A stretch of 64,000 nt of DNA from the NCBI GenBank assembly GCA_945882005.1, contig CAMCWG010000001.1:1-64000 (forward strand). Reading direction: 5' to 3'. Both the position numbers and the translations under genes were made by a program. Positions within the stretch are counted from its first letter, which is position 1, and the number at the start of each line of letters is the position of its first letter. Source of the DNA: Bordetella parapertussis (GTDB taxonomy: Bacteria > Pseudomonadota > Gammaproteobacteria > Burkholderiales > Burkholderiaceae_B). The notes under the pieces are model-generated. The model was not told the origin of the DNA. It searched no databases and was given only the letters and a program-made list of their open reading frames with translations. Of this stretch, positions 17,039-25,488 are shown piece by piece.

Positions 17039-17956
17039 TTAAGGCGCGGCTGAGCCAAATCCCGCAAACCCTGGCTCACCCGGGCCTGGCGCCACGCGTG
17101 GTGGGCCAAAAATAAACGACTGTGGAGCTTGCCCAAATTGGCGTACGGTACGCGTCAGCGTGCGCGAGGCATCCACCACACTTGATGACAGCAGAGATAT
17201 GTCTGGCAACGTACTGGCGTTAACCTGCGCAATCGCATCCTGGGCTGAGCGGGTCAAAATACCAATGTCCGCCATCGCGCCATCCAGACGGCGTGTCAGC
17301 AAAACAATGCCGTCGTCCATTCGACGCGTCATCGCTGTAACACCATCGACGAGTGCAGGAATCTTCTTTAGGCCGGGCTCAAGCAACTTGGCAGATTGAT
17401 TCAATTGCGTCGACAACTCAGCCACGTTCTTCATCGTGGTTTGCAGTGATTCGACATTTTGATCGCTCGTTACTTTTTCAATCTGATGCATGATGCGCTC
17501 AAGCGCTGGCAAAACTTCGTCGCTTTGGGTTTGCAAGCGCTCAAGAAAACTCGGCCGAATCGGAATATCTTGAATTTTTTCGGCGGACGAGACCAAGCGT
17601 TTTTTTGACTTTCCATCGTCGCGCAATTCAACGTTAGAGATCCCTGTCACGCCCGCCGTCACAATCTCTGCCCAGCTTGATTCAGTCAGCGGTGTGTTGG
17701 GATCGATACCAATCAAAATCCGAACTTGACCTGGCTTGTCAGGCATAAAGCGTAGCGACTGCACGCGGCCCACTGGCACACCTTGATAGCGCACAGCCGA
17801 TTGCACCGATAGCCCCGTGACCGGCGAACTTGCAACAAGCTCGTAGGGGATGAGCGGCACGTTCTTCTTGCTGACCCATACGGCACCAATCGCGCCTGCG
17901 ATCACAAGCAGCAAGGTGAACAATCCCGCAAGTAACGCGTGACTACGGTTTTCCAT
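17039..17956 (-). CDS. MlaD/MCE-family lipid-transport protein
   Basis: Periplasmic-facing MCE protein anchored by one N-terminal transmembrane helix (LLAGLFTLLLVIAGAIGAVWV). A single MCE domain lies at about residues 38-118 (VTGLSVQSAVRYQGVPVGRV is typical), followed by a long helical region of about 150 residues and a Pro/Gly-rich tail. MCE rings conduct lipids between the inner and outer membranes. The start overlaps the upstream ATPase gene by 14 bp. Its helical extension and lipoprotein partner are more like the PqiB/Mce group than the compact E. coli MlaD. Confidence 0.92.
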   Translation of the reverse strand: MENRSHALLAGLFTLLLVIAGAIGAVWVSKKNVPLIPYELVASSPVTGLSVQSAVRYQGVPVGRVQSLRFMPDKPGQVRILIGIDPNTPLTESSWAEIVTAGVTGISNVELRDDGKSKKRLVSSAEKIQDIPIRPSFLERLQTQSDEVLPALERIMHQIEKVTSDQNVESLQTTMKNVAELSTQLNQSAKLLEPGLKKIPALVDGVTAMTRRMDDGIVLLTRRLDGAMADIGILTRSAQDAIAQVNASTLPDISLLSSSVVDASRTLTRTVRQFGQAPQSFIFGPPRVAPGPGEPGFAGFGSAAP

Positions 17957-18740
17957 GATTCACATCCTTGGCGGCAGTCGCCCCGAGCGCACGCACACCG
18001 CGCTCACTATGAAAAAAGGCATCTATAAACGGGTGCTTGGTTGCCATCACCGTCTCTAACGTGCCCTCAACTAACACTTTCTTTTCAGCCAAGACCGCGA
18101 CACGCGAGGCCAAGGCACCAATGGTATCCAGGTCGTGCGTCACCATCACAACCGTAAAGCCTAATTCACGATGCAGCACGCGGATCAGTTCAACAAACTC
18201 ATCAGCGCGCTGCGGGTCGAGCCCTGCCGTGGGCTCATCCAGACACAATAACTCCGGATCGAGCGCCAACGCTCTGGCCAACGCGACACGTTTAATCATG
18301 CCACCTGACAAGTCTGACGGCATCAAATCGGCATCGCGCGCAGTCAAGCCCATCCAGCTCAAGCGCATCAGCACCACATCGCGAATCAAGGCTTCCGGCA
18401 AGTGATGCAACTCGCGCAAGGGCAAAGCGATATTATCGAATACCGGCAAGGCCGAGAACAGTGCGCCCGCCTGAAACAGCATGCCCCAGCGGTGCGTCAA
18501 CGCAACACGATCCTGTCCCGTGTAGTCGTGGACGGGCCGACCGAATACTTTTACAACACCACTGCGCGGACTATCGAGCCCCAGAATCTGCCGCAATAAG
18601 GTGGTCTTACCAGAGCCGGAGCCGCCCACTAAGGCGAGGATTTCTTTGGGATAGATGTCGAGGCTCAAGTCCTGATGCACGACGTGCGTGCCAAAGGCGG
18701 TCGTGAGGTGCTGCACCGAGATGATGGGGGCCGTCGTCAT
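17943..18740 (-). CDS. ABC transporter ATP-binding protein of an MCE lipid-transport system (MlaF-like)
   Basis: ATPase subunit of the MCE transporter on the cytosolic face. Walker A is GGSGSGKTT, the signature is LSGGM, Walker B is LLCLDEPTAGLDP, and the switch His is in VTHDLD. Length 265 aa. LSGGMIKRVALARALA, with Met in place of the usual Gln after LSGG, is typical of MlaF-type proteins. It overlaps the permease gene by 4 bp (ATGA) and the MCE gene by 14 bp, indicating strict co-translation. Confidence 0.93.
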   Translation of the reverse strand: MTTAPIISVQHLTTAFGTHVVHQDLSLDIYPKEILALVGGSGSGKTTLLRQILGLDSPRSGVVKVFGRPVHDYTGQDRVALTHRWGMLFQAGALFSALPVFDNIALPLRELHHLPEALIRDVVLMRLSWMGLTARDADLMPSDLSGGMIKRVALARALALDPELLCLDEPTAGLDPQRADEFVELIRVLHRELGFTVVMVTHDLDTIGALASRVAVLAEKKVLVEGTLETVMATKHPFIDAFFHSERGVRALGATAAKDVNHGKP

Positions 18741-19864
18741 ATACCCATCTCGTTAAACAGGATGGCATACAAGGCATCGATCAGGATCACACCCGTAATG
18801 GCTGTCACCACCGAGGCAGTCGTGCCACGCCCCAGGCTTTCCGTATTCGGTTTGATGCGCAAGCCAAAATGACACGCCGCCAACGCGATCCAAACACCAA
18901 ACGTAACGCCCTTGATCACACTGATCCAATAATTTTTTATACCAATCGCATCTGGCAGTTGGCCGAAGAACCACTCAACTGTTAAACCAAGCTGGAACTT
19001 CGCAGCCAGCATTCCGCCAATCAACGCAATAGTATCGGTCCAGAGCACTAACAGCGGCATCGCAATTGCCAGCGCAATGACGCGCGGCAAAATCAAACGC
19101 TGTCCGTGCGAGATCCCCATGACTTCCATGGCATCAAGCTCTTGGGTGACACGCATCACACCAATCTGCGCGGTGATCGACGAGCCGGAACGACCGGCGA
19201 CCAGAATTGCCGCCAGAATCGGCCCCAGCTCTCGTACGGTTGCAACGCCCAGCAGCTTGACGATGAACTGCCCCACCCCAAACACCGCGAGCTGCTGCGC
19301 AGAGAGATACGACAACACGATACCGATCAGGAACCCGACCAGTGCGGTGATGCCGAGCGCCTGCGCGCCCACGCGATACACCTGCGCCGAGGTTTCGCGC
19401 CAAGGCCCGCGTGAGGGTCGCAACATAAAACGACCCAAATCAACCATGAACTCGCCGAGCATCCTCAGTAGGCCTAGCCCATGCTCCGCCGCGACAAACA
19501 TGCCAAGCCCAATGCTACGGACCCAGCCTAGCAAATCGGTTGGTTGCGCGGCAGGTGACAGTTCAACGGGATATTCAGCCAGCACATCAAACAGGGCACG
19601 CTGGCTATCGGTGAGTTGGATGCCTGCGGGCAACTTCGCGCCCCAACGCTTCCAGAGCAATTGCGCGCCCACGGCGTCGAACTTGGTAATACCGGTCAGA
19701 TCCCAGCCCATGCTGGGTTGCACCCGAGCAAGTAACGCTTGGCGCCGCTCGACTTCACCCGAAACGGCAAGCGCTTGTACGTTCCAATCCCCGCTCAGAC
19801 GGCAGCGCTTGTCGTCCAAGACGACCAACCTGTCTGCCTGCGAAGAAGTCGAACTAAGCGTCAT
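18737..19864 (-). CDS. MlaE-family permease fused to an N-terminal STAS domain
   Basis: Inner-membrane permease of an MCE lipid-transport system. Residues 1 to about 110 form a STAS/MlaB-like domain (GDWNVQALAV, WDLTGITKFDAVGAQLLW), and the rest is the MlaE domain with about five membrane segments and the family motifs RELGPILAAILVAGRSGSS and ITAQIGVMRVTQELDAM. In E. coli the STAS protein MlaB is separate; here it is fused, as in many Betaproteobacteria. The start is set at the ATG at 19864 (MTLSST); the frame opens at 19900. It heads the operon and is divergent from birA. Confidence 0.92.
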   Translation of the reverse strand: MTLSSTSSQADRLVVLDDKRCRLSGDWNVQALAVSGEVERRQALLARVQPSMGWDLTGITKFDAVGAQLLWKRWGAKLPAGIQLTDSQRALFDVLAEYPVELSPAAQPTDLLGWVRSIGLGMFVAAEHGLGLLRMLGEFMVDLGRFMLRPSRGPWRETSAQVYRVGAQALGITALVGFLIGIVLSYLSAQQLAVFGVGQFIVKLLGVATVRELGPILAAILVAGRSGSSITAQIGVMRVTQELDAMEVMGISHGQRLILPRVIALAIAMPLLVLWTDTIALIGGMLAAKFQLGLTVEWFFGQLPDAIGIKNYWISVIKGVTFGVWIALAACHFGLRIKPNTESLGRGTTASVVTAITGVILIDALYAILFNEMGI

Positions 19865-19923
19865 GCAAAGGATACGGAATCCATAAAGTACCCCCATCAT
19901 AATTCACCCCGTAAAATCAGGTG

Positions 19924-20844
19924 ATGACAATCGATTCAACCGCTGCGATCCCGTTTCCTGCGCCCGACACATTTCGTGACAGGCTCAGTGCGTTGTTGCC
20001 GGCATTTCAAGCAGTGAAGTGGGTAGAAAGCACCGGCTCGACGAATAAGGATCTGGGGGATTTGGCGCGGACGATCGGGAGTGCTTTTACCACCGCGCTT
20101 GCCACCACCTCTGCCGACACTTGGCCGCGCTTGCTTGGCGCCCACCTGCAAACAGCAGGCAAAGGTCGCGCGGCACGCCCCTGGCATAACGCCGCAGGCG
20201 AGTGTCTGATGTTCTCTTGTGGCTTTGCCCCAAAAATTGGTGCGGGAGAGCTTCCAGGTATCGCACCAGCACTCGGCGTTGCCAGCTGCCTGGCCTTGCG
20301 CAGCGTCCTCACCCCGTTACTGGGTGCGCGTGCTGCCCATCAGCTCACCCTCAAATGGCCAAACGATCTGCAATGGAAAGGAGCCAAGCTCGCCGGCATT
20401 TTGGTGGAAACCGCGCCGTCGCTTAAGCCACAACAACCCCTGCTTGTAATCGGCATGGGGCTCAATCTATCCGGTGCTGCAGCGCTGGCAGCCGATCTCA
20501 ACCGTCCGGTCGCTGATCTTTCACAAATTCTGATGGGCCACGCCGTTGATCCGATCGCGCTCGTCGCCACGCTCGCACAAGCTTGGCAGCGCACCCTGCA
20601 CGATTACGCCGCAAAAGGGTATGCTGCTTTTGCGCCACGCTACCAGGAAGTCGACGGATTACTGGGTGAGCATGTCGATGTGATCGATCAGGGCAAACTG
20701 CTACACACTGGCATTGCATGCGGCACTGATCCCATTGGTCGCTTAAAGATCGAGACCGCATCTGGCATCTTGCCCATTCTGGTGGGTGACGTTTCGATTC
20801 GACCCCGCACTCCAACCCGCTCAAGCCCGACGAGGGATGCATGA
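19924..20844 (+). CDS. birA: Biotin-[acetyl-CoA carboxylase] ligase without DNA-binding domain
   Basis: Attaches biotin to the biotin carboxyl carrier protein through biotinyl-AMP. Recognisable elements are the substrate-binding VESTGSTNKDL, the biotinyl-AMP loop AGKGRAARPW (a form of GRGRRGR) and TLKWPNDL with the catalytic Lys and Asp. The E. coli-type N-terminal winged helix is absent, so this is a monofunctional ligase that does not act as the bio repressor. A GTG three bases before the chosen ATG is equally possible. Its end overlaps coaX by 4 bp. Confidence 0.94.
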   Translation: MTIDSTAAIPFPAPDTFRDRLSALLPAFQAVKWVESTGSTNKDLGDLARTIGSAFTTALATTSADTWPRLLGAHLQTAGKGRAARPWHNAAGECLMFSCGFAPKIGAGELPGIAPALGVASCLALRSVLTPLLGARAAHQLTLKWPNDLQWKGAKLAGILVETAPSLKPQQPLLVIGMGLNLSGAAALAADLNRPVADLSQILMGHAVDPIALVATLAQAWQRTLHDYAAKGYAAFAPRYQEVDGLLGEHVDVIDQGKLLHTGIACGTDPIGRLKIETASGILPILVGDVSIRPRTPTRSSPTRDA

Positions 20845-21614
20845 TCATTTTGATGGATGTCGGCAACACGCGTATCAAGCTCGGTTGGCAACATCCGGGC
20901 CTCGGGCGCGAGGCCGCTGCCCATGCCCTTACCTTGAACCCGCTCGCCGATCTACGCGAGCGCCTGCGCAAATGGTTGGCCTCACTTCCTGTGCAACCCA
21001 CCGCGGCGCTCGGTGTGAATGTTGCGGGTCACGTGGTCGCAGAGCATCTTCAACAAACGCTGCAAGAGATCCACTGCACATTGCAATGGATCACCCCGTC
21101 CGCATCGCAAGCCGGTGTCACGAATGGGTATGCGCAACCCGAGCAGCTCGGCGCTGATCGCTGGGTGTCGATGCTGGGCCTTGCCGCACGTTTTAAGACA
21201 ACGCATCCACCACTAGTGCTCGCAACCTTCGGTACCGCCACAACGATCGACACGCTCAATCCGAGCAATCATTTTGAAGGCGGTTTGATTCTGCCGGGTC
21301 CTGCACTGATGCGCCAATCGCTCGCGCAGGGCACGGCGAACTTGCCTCTCGCTTCGGGAGCAGGCACAGACTATCCGCGCCAAACGTTACAGGCCATCTC
21401 GACAGGCGTGGTGGCCGCACAAGCAGGCGCCGTGCATCGCCAGTGCCTGATCACACAAGAAAAGTTTGGCGTGGCACCCGTGCTGTGTGTCAGTGGTGGT
21501 GGCTGGCCGGAAGTCGAACAAGAAGTGCGGGGACTAATGGGGCATCTGCAGATTGAAGTGCTTGCCAACCCGGTTTTAGATGGGTTGGCGCATTTGGTGC
21601 CGGCGGGTGGTTAG
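20841..21614 (+). CDS. coaX: Type III pantothenate kinase
   Basis: First step of coenzyme A synthesis: phosphorylates pantothenate with ATP. The N-terminal phosphate motif MDVGNTRIKLGW, the substrate motif QLGADRWVSMLG and the C-terminal VSGGGWPEVE mark an ASKHA-fold CoaX. Length 257 aa. It is coupled to birA by an ATGA overlap, as in Bordetella and relatives. The gene that normally follows is separated from it by the mazEF module. Confidence 0.95.
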   Translation: MIILMDVGNTRIKLGWQHPGLGREAAAHALTLNPLADLRERLRKWLASLPVQPTAALGVNVAGHVVAEHLQQTLQEIHCTLQWITPSASQAGVTNGYAQPEQLGADRWVSMLGLAARFKTTHPPLVLATFGTATTIDTLNPSNHFEGGLILPGPALMRQSLAQGTANLPLASGAGTDYPRQTLQAISTGVVAAQAGAVHRQCLITQEKFGVAPVLCVSGGGWPEVEQEVRGLMGHLQIEVLANPVLDGLAHLVPAGG

Positions 21615-21699
21615 TTGGACAAAACGATCTAATCGACAAGAGAATAAAACTCTATAGAATTTTGTTTGATTACGCGTTGTTTGCACTGTTGGCTGTACG

Positions 21700-21743
21700 T
21701 TGACCCCTCTCTTTTTTGTATCTACAATGTAGATACATTGGAG
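21700..21743 (+). promoter_or_regulatory. mazEF promoter with overlapping palindromic operator
   Basis: A near-consensus sigma-70 promoter, TTGACC at 21700-21705 and TACAAT at 21723-21728 with a 17-nt spacer, is overlaid by the perfect 9-bp inverted repeat TGTATCTAC/GTAGATACA at 21717-21737. A further half-site GAGATAC (21741-21747) overlaps the ribosome site GGAG (21740-21743), 7 nt before the mazE ATG. The arrangement fits autorepression by MazE or MazEF; binding is inferred. Confidence 0.8.
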
Positions 21744-21750
21744 ATACGGT

Positions 21751-21993
21751 ATGCGAGCGATCATCAAAAAATGGGGTAACAGCCCCGCATTACGGATATC
21801 CAGTTCGATTATGGAACTTGCCAATCTAAAAATTGATCAAGCAGTCAATGTCAGCGTGCTTAAGGGCAAAATCATTATTGAGCCTATTGCACCTGCGCAG
21901 ACTCATATTGAAACTTTGATAGCTCAAATCACCTCTGAGAACGTGCACGGCGAAATCAGCTTTGGTCGCCCCGTCGGAAAAGAGCTTCTATAG
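21751..21993 (+). CDS. mazE: Antitoxin MazE
   Basis: AbrB-fold antitoxin that neutralises MazF and autorepresses the operon. The N-terminal swapped-hairpin DNA-binding domain shows KKWGNSPALRISSSIMELANL and GKIIIEPI, closely matching E. coli MazE. The acidic C-terminal tail (about residues 55-80, with ENVHGEISFGRP) matches the part of MazE that wraps MazF. Length 80 aa, as expected. Its stop overlaps the mazF start. Confidence 0.93.
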   Translation: MRAIIKKWGNSPALRISSSIMELANLKIDQAVNVSVLKGKIIIEPIAPAQTHIETLIAQITSENVHGEISFGRPVGKELL

Positions 21994-22334
21994 TGCCCAA
22001 AAGCTACACCCCAGACGCCGGAGATATTGCCTGGCTTTATTTCGACCCACAAGTTGGTCGTGAGCAGGCTGGCCATCGACCAGCTTTGATTTTGAGCCCT
22101 GCCCGTTACAACGAAAAGGTTGGCCTGGCGGTTTGTTGCCCCTTATCTAGTCAGGTGAAAGGCTACCCATTCGAAGTCGCCATCAAATTAGGCAAGACAG
22201 CCAGTGTCGTGTTGTCTGATCAAGTAAAGTCTCTTGATTGGAGAGCGCGCGAGGCAAAATTCAAGGTCAAAGTTACGCCAATACAACTCAAACGAGTACG
22301 TGAAAACATTAAAGCGCTTTTGATGATTGAATAA
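21993..22334 (+). CDS. mazF: mRNA interferase toxin MazF
   Basis: Sequence-specific endoribonuclease that cleaves mRNA when MazE is degraded. The core GDIAWLYFDPQVGREQAGHRPA contains the catalytic Arg in AGHRPA. SSQVKGYPFEV and SDQVKSLDWRAR match E. coli MazF closely. Full length at 113 aa, so probably active. It starts with GTG at 21993 overlapping the mazE stop (TAGTG), which couples translation. The end overlaps the 5' side of a frame that reads into the next small gene. Confidence 0.93.
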   Translation: MPKSYTPDAGDIAWLYFDPQVGREQAGHRPALILSPARYNEKVGLAVCCPLSSQVKGYPFEVAIKLGKTASVVLSDQVKSLDWRAREAKFKVKVTPIQLKRVRENIKALLMIE

Positions 22335-22389
22335 GCGTCAGGCGGTTCACCCATTGACGAAACTCGCCTATTCTCATTACATTGCATCA

Positions 22390-22563
22390 ATGAGAACGCT
22401 ATTCATTATCTTGGTGTTAATTAACCTTGGCCTGTTTGCAGTTGGGCAAGGTTGGTTTGGTACGCCGCGTGCACAGAAGGGGCGCACCCCTGCGGCTAAC
22501 ATTGCCGCGCCGCTTAATGCGGACGCCGCGAAGATTGGTCCCGGGCAGCTTCAAACTCGTTAA
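22390..22563 (+). CDS. Small membrane-anchored protein of unknown function
   Basis: A 57-aa protein with one N-terminal hydrophobic helix (MRTLFIILVLINLGLFAVGQG) and a short polar tail ending in GPGQLQTR. It appears to be the small protein that often follows coaX in Alcaligenaceae, here separated from coaX by mazEF. The frame is open from 22327, but the ATG at 22390, just before the hydrophobic stretch, is the sensible start. The last 50 bases overlap the end of waaA on the opposite strand. Function unknown. Confidence 0.6.
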   Translation: MRTLFIILVLINLGLFAVGQGWFGTPRAQKGRTPAANIAAPLNADAAKIGPGQLQTR

Positions 22564-23914
22564 GTTGTTGCACGATCCGTTGTGTAGCCCCCGTGTGCTG
22601 AGCTACCCAATCCCGTCCTAACCGTCCACGATCAGCCAAAGCTTCAGGCGCTTGCAAGCAGCTAACTGCTGTTGCCACCGCGCGCTGCGCCGGATCAACT
22701 AACTCTGACGTCACGATTTGAATTGCCGCGCCAACCGCGACAGCGCCGTCAACGGCATCTGCAAAATTACGCGTGAACGGGCCAACGATTACTGGCGTGC
22801 CGATTGCACATGCCTCGATCAGGTTTTGGCCGCCGTGCGGCGCAAAGCTGTCGGCCACAATCGCCACATCACTGGCAGCATAGAAGAATGGCATTTCACC
22901 CAAGGTGTCGCATAAGACCACTTCGGTCTGCGCAAGCTCTTGCGGCGCATCTACGTTATGTCGGATTGTCGACCATCGCACATACTTTACGTCCGCAGCA
23001 TCCAGCAGTTTTGCTGCCTCATCAAACCGTTGTGGATGCCGAGGGATCAACAAAAACAACGGTGCGTCGGCTGGCATCTCAATGGGATCGAGCTGCACGT
23101 GGTAATCAGTGATGACGGAGTCTTTGTGTAACAACCGCTGCTTGATCGCTGGGACGAACATCGCGTCCTCGCCCTCGCGCGTGCTGGCAATAGCGATAAT
23201 CGGGCGGCCTAAGCGCTCGCGCCAGCCACGCCCTGCTTCAACAGCAACAACGGGCAGCTGCACATCAAACTTTAAATTACCAACGACTTGCACGTTTGGT
23301 GCGCCGATCTCATACAAGCGACGCGCATCGTCTTCAGTTTGTGCCAATGCCAAATCAATGCTCGCGTATGCATCGCGCATCAGGCTGATGAACAGCTGGT
23401 CAATACGGCGCACATGACCCTGCGCACGCTCAGAGAACCGCGCACTTGCCAGCACTACGGGTACATCGGCCAACCGTGCTTGCTCAATTAAGTTTGGCCA
23501 GACTTCGCGCTCAATGAGCAGCGCCAATCGCGGACGATAGTGGGCAAAGAACTTACGTGTCGCACCAGGAAAATCATAGGGCAGCCACTGTTGACGCAAT
23601 TGGCCAGAAGCAATCTCAGCTGCGAACAAGCGTGCGCCCTCTGCTCGACCGGTTGGTGTCGTGTGTGTCAGCAGGATGCGATTGCCTTGTGACAACAGCA
23701 ACGTGATCAAGCTTTGCGCGGCGCGTGTCTCACCCAAGCTCACTGCATGAATCCAGACAGGCGCCTCACCATCCCAACGTAGTGGGTAAGAACCAAAGCG
23801 CTCTGCGCAAAAGATCTGCCAAACGCCACCCGCCTTGTGGCCGCGCCATGCCACCCACGCCCAAATAAAGGGCGAGAAAATTCTAAGCAGCAGGGTGTAC
23901 GCTTGTTGTGCCAT
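22514..23914 (-). CDS. waaA: 3-deoxy-D-manno-octulosonic acid (Kdo) transferase
   Basis: Inner-membrane glycosyltransferase that adds Kdo to lipid A precursor, an essential step of LPS core synthesis. The family markers are WIHAVSLGETRAAQSL (acceptor side), LTHTTPTGRAEG, WPNLIEQA and the C-terminal donor-site region FAPHGGQNLIEACAIGTPVI. An N-terminal hydrophobic segment anchors it. Length 466 aa is slightly longer than the E. coli enzyme. It follows waaC by 10 bp, so both core genes are one transcript. Confidence 0.96.
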   Translation of the reverse strand: MAQQAYTLLLRIFSPFIWAWVAWRGHKAGGVWQIFCAERFGSYPLRWDGEAPVWIHAVSLGETRAAQSLITLLLSQGNRILLTHTTPTGRAEGARLFAAEIASGQLRQQWLPYDFPGATRKFFAHYRPRLALLIEREVWPNLIEQARLADVPVVLASARFSERAQGHVRRIDQLFISLMRDAYASIDLALAQTEDDARRLYEIGAPNVQVVGNLKFDVQLPVVAVEAGRGWRERLGRPIIAIASTREGEDAMFVPAIKQRLLHKDSVITDYHVQLDPIEMPADAPLFLLIPRHPQRFDEAAKLLDAADVKYVRWSTIRHNVDAPQELAQTEVVLCDTLGEMPFFYAASDVAIVADSFAPHGGQNLIEACAIGTPVIVGPFTRNFADAVDGAVAVGAAIQIVTSELVDPAQRAVATAVSCLQAPEALADRGRLGRDWVAQHTGATQRIVQQLNEFEAARDQSSRRPH

Positions 23915-23924
23915 ATTGCGAATA

Positions 23925-24884
23925 CTAGCCTAGAGCCTGTTTCAGTGCATCCAAAACGGCATACCGGTCAGGGGATTTGCCGCGATCGCCCAGGCTCGCG
24001 GTGTAGCCGGAACCCACTAGAGGTGTGCGTACAGGGGTCGAGGCTTTATAGATACCTATCGTGGGTCGACCCAACGCGGCAGACAAATGCGTCAAGCCAC
24101 TATCCAATCCAACCATCACATGCGCGGCAGCCAATACGGGCGCAATATCCTGCAGCCCCAGGCGCGGCAATACCGATGCGTTGCAGCGACCCGCGATCAA
24201 GGCTTGCGCGCGTTCGGTCTCGGCAGGATTGCCTGCCAGTAACTTTAATTCCAGACCGCGCTGCGTCAGCGCATCAAACACGGCGTGCCAATCCTCAGCA
24301 GGCCACAACTTATCGTCGCGGCTAGCCGACGGCATGATCACCGCGTACGGCGCTTGGGTTTCACGCATCAATGCGGCAATATCCTCGAACGCCTGCAACC
24401 CAAAATCTGGCGCGCCTTCGTAGGTATACCCAAACGTGGCAGCAGCCAATTCACGCTGCCGCGTCACGGCAGGTTGCCAGAACTCCACGCGATGTCGCAC
24501 GTCATAAAAAAGTGATGCTAGAGGCTCGCGCGCCGAACGGAAATCCAATCCATGTTTTACGCCATGCGACATACGGACAAGCCAGGCTGATTTCAGCAAG
24601 GCCTGCATGTCGAGCACGATGTCGTAGCGACGTTCGCGCAGCGTTTGTTCGAGCGCACGCCGCGCGGCACGCACTTCACTAGAAAACCACGCTCGCCGCC
24701 AACGCCGATGGGCCACAGGGATGACCTCATGCACGGCTGGATGCCAGGCTGGAATTTGCGCAAACGACTCCTCAGCTAGCCAGTCGATCTGCGCGCCGGG
24801 CAGATGCTTGGCGATGTCAGAGACGGCAGGCAACATATGGACAAGGTCGCCAAGCGAAGAGGTTCGTACTAGAAGGATTCGCAT
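23925..24884 (-). CDS. waaC: Lipopolysaccharide heptosyltransferase I
   Basis: GT9 enzyme that adds the first L-glycero-D-manno-heptose to Kdo2-lipid A. It opens with the family start MRILLVRTSSLGDLVHMLPA and carries the donor-site motif VGLDSGLTHLSAALGRPTIGIY. Length about 319 aa. The ATG at 24884 is chosen; the opening codon at 24893 is TTG. The gene lies 130 bp from the divergent HTH-PIN pair. Confidence 0.95.
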   Translation of the reverse strand: MRILLVRTSSLGDLVHMLPAVSDIAKHLPGAQIDWLAEESFAQIPAWHPAVHEVIPVAHRRWRRAWFSSEVRAARRALEQTLRERRYDIVLDMQALLKSAWLVRMSHGVKHGLDFRSAREPLASLFYDVRHRVEFWQPAVTRQRELAAATFGYTYEGAPDFGLQAFEDIAALMRETQAPYAVIMPSASRDDKLWPAEDWHAVFDALTQRGLELKLLAGNPAETERAQALIAGRCNASVLPRLGLQDIAPVLAAAHVMVGLDSGLTHLSAALGRPTIGIYKASTPVRTPLVGSGYTASLGDRGKSPDRYAVLDALKQALG

Positions 24885-24937
24885 ACTTCTCAATAGGGGT
24901 GTAACTGCTTATCGAGCATGATATCCTTTCAATAGCG

Positions 24938-24977
24938 TTTCGAATATTTCGAATAAATCATTTAATTCGATTATAAT
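24938..24977 (+). promoter_or_regulatory. Promoter/operator region of the HTH-PIN pair
   Basis: Two tandem copies of the 9-mer TTTCGAATA (24938-24946 and 24947-24955), each containing the palindrome TTCGAA, and a third ATTCGA at 24965-24970 lie just upstream of a perfect -10 box TATAAT at 24972-24977. The -35 region would fall inside the repeats, so binding there would block transcription. This is inferred from position; no binding data are available. Confidence 0.6.
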
Positions 24978-25023
24978 TACCTATCCAGCAAATTGTTTTC
25001 CCAATTACGGTTAGGAAACTGCG

Positions 25024-25488
25024 ATGACCCAACACGTTTTAGATCCAGCTAGCGAGCTTGAAGCCGAAATGGCTGCGGTCGCGCGTGCCTGCCTAATTTC
25101 CGCACTGGATCATTCAAACGCAGAGAAAATCAAACTGACGATCAATACTGGTGTTGCTGGCGCAGCAATGCCCGAGCTTCACCTACCGCCCCGCGCACTC
25201 AGATTTTTTGCCGATGTCTTGCGGCAAATGGCAAAACGCGAGCCGATGCTTTTAGTGCCGCAAAAATGCGAGCTCACTACACAAGAAGCGGCCGCCTTCT
25301 TAAATGTATCGAGACCTTTTGTGATTAAAGAAATTAACGCTGGACGACTGCACTGTCGCTTAGTGAACAGCCACCGCCGTATCGAATTTGAAGAGCTTAT
25401 TCGGTATCAAGAAGAGCAAAAAAAACGTTCAGAACTTGCACTAGCAAACCTGCGCAAAATTTCAGATAGCTTTAACGAGGAATTATGA
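25024..25488 (+). CDS. Excisionase-type HTH antitoxin of a PIN-domain toxin
   Basis: The C-terminal half (residues 83-125) is a MerR/excisionase-like winged helix, LTTQEAAAFLNVSRPFVIKE with the LVNSHRRIEFEELI wing. The N-terminal 80 residues are not recognisable and contain the PPRALRFFADVL helix seen in antitoxins of this type. It directly abuts the PIN gene, the usual order for an antitoxin-toxin pair. It presumably represses its own promoter at the upstream TTTCGAATA repeats and binds the PIN protein. Confidence 0.82.
   Translation: MTQHVLDPASELEAEMAAVARACLISALDHSNAEKIKLTINTGVAGAAMPELHLPPRALRFFADVLRQMAKREPMLLVPQKCELTTQEAAAFLNVSRPFVIKEINAGRLHCRLVNSHRRIEFEELIRYQEEQKKRSELALANLRKISDSFNEEL

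Noticed and set aside
17039-19864. Naming the transporter mlaFED
   Set aside because: The MCE protein has a long helical extension and a PqiC-like lipoprotein, and mlaC is missing, so it is a related MCE system and not clearly the canonical Mla pathway.
19077-19886. 269-codon plus-strand frame opposite the MlaE-like permease
   Set aside because: Composition is that of an antisense frame (Pro/Ser/Arg/Thr-rich), and the opposite strand encodes an obvious MlaE protein.
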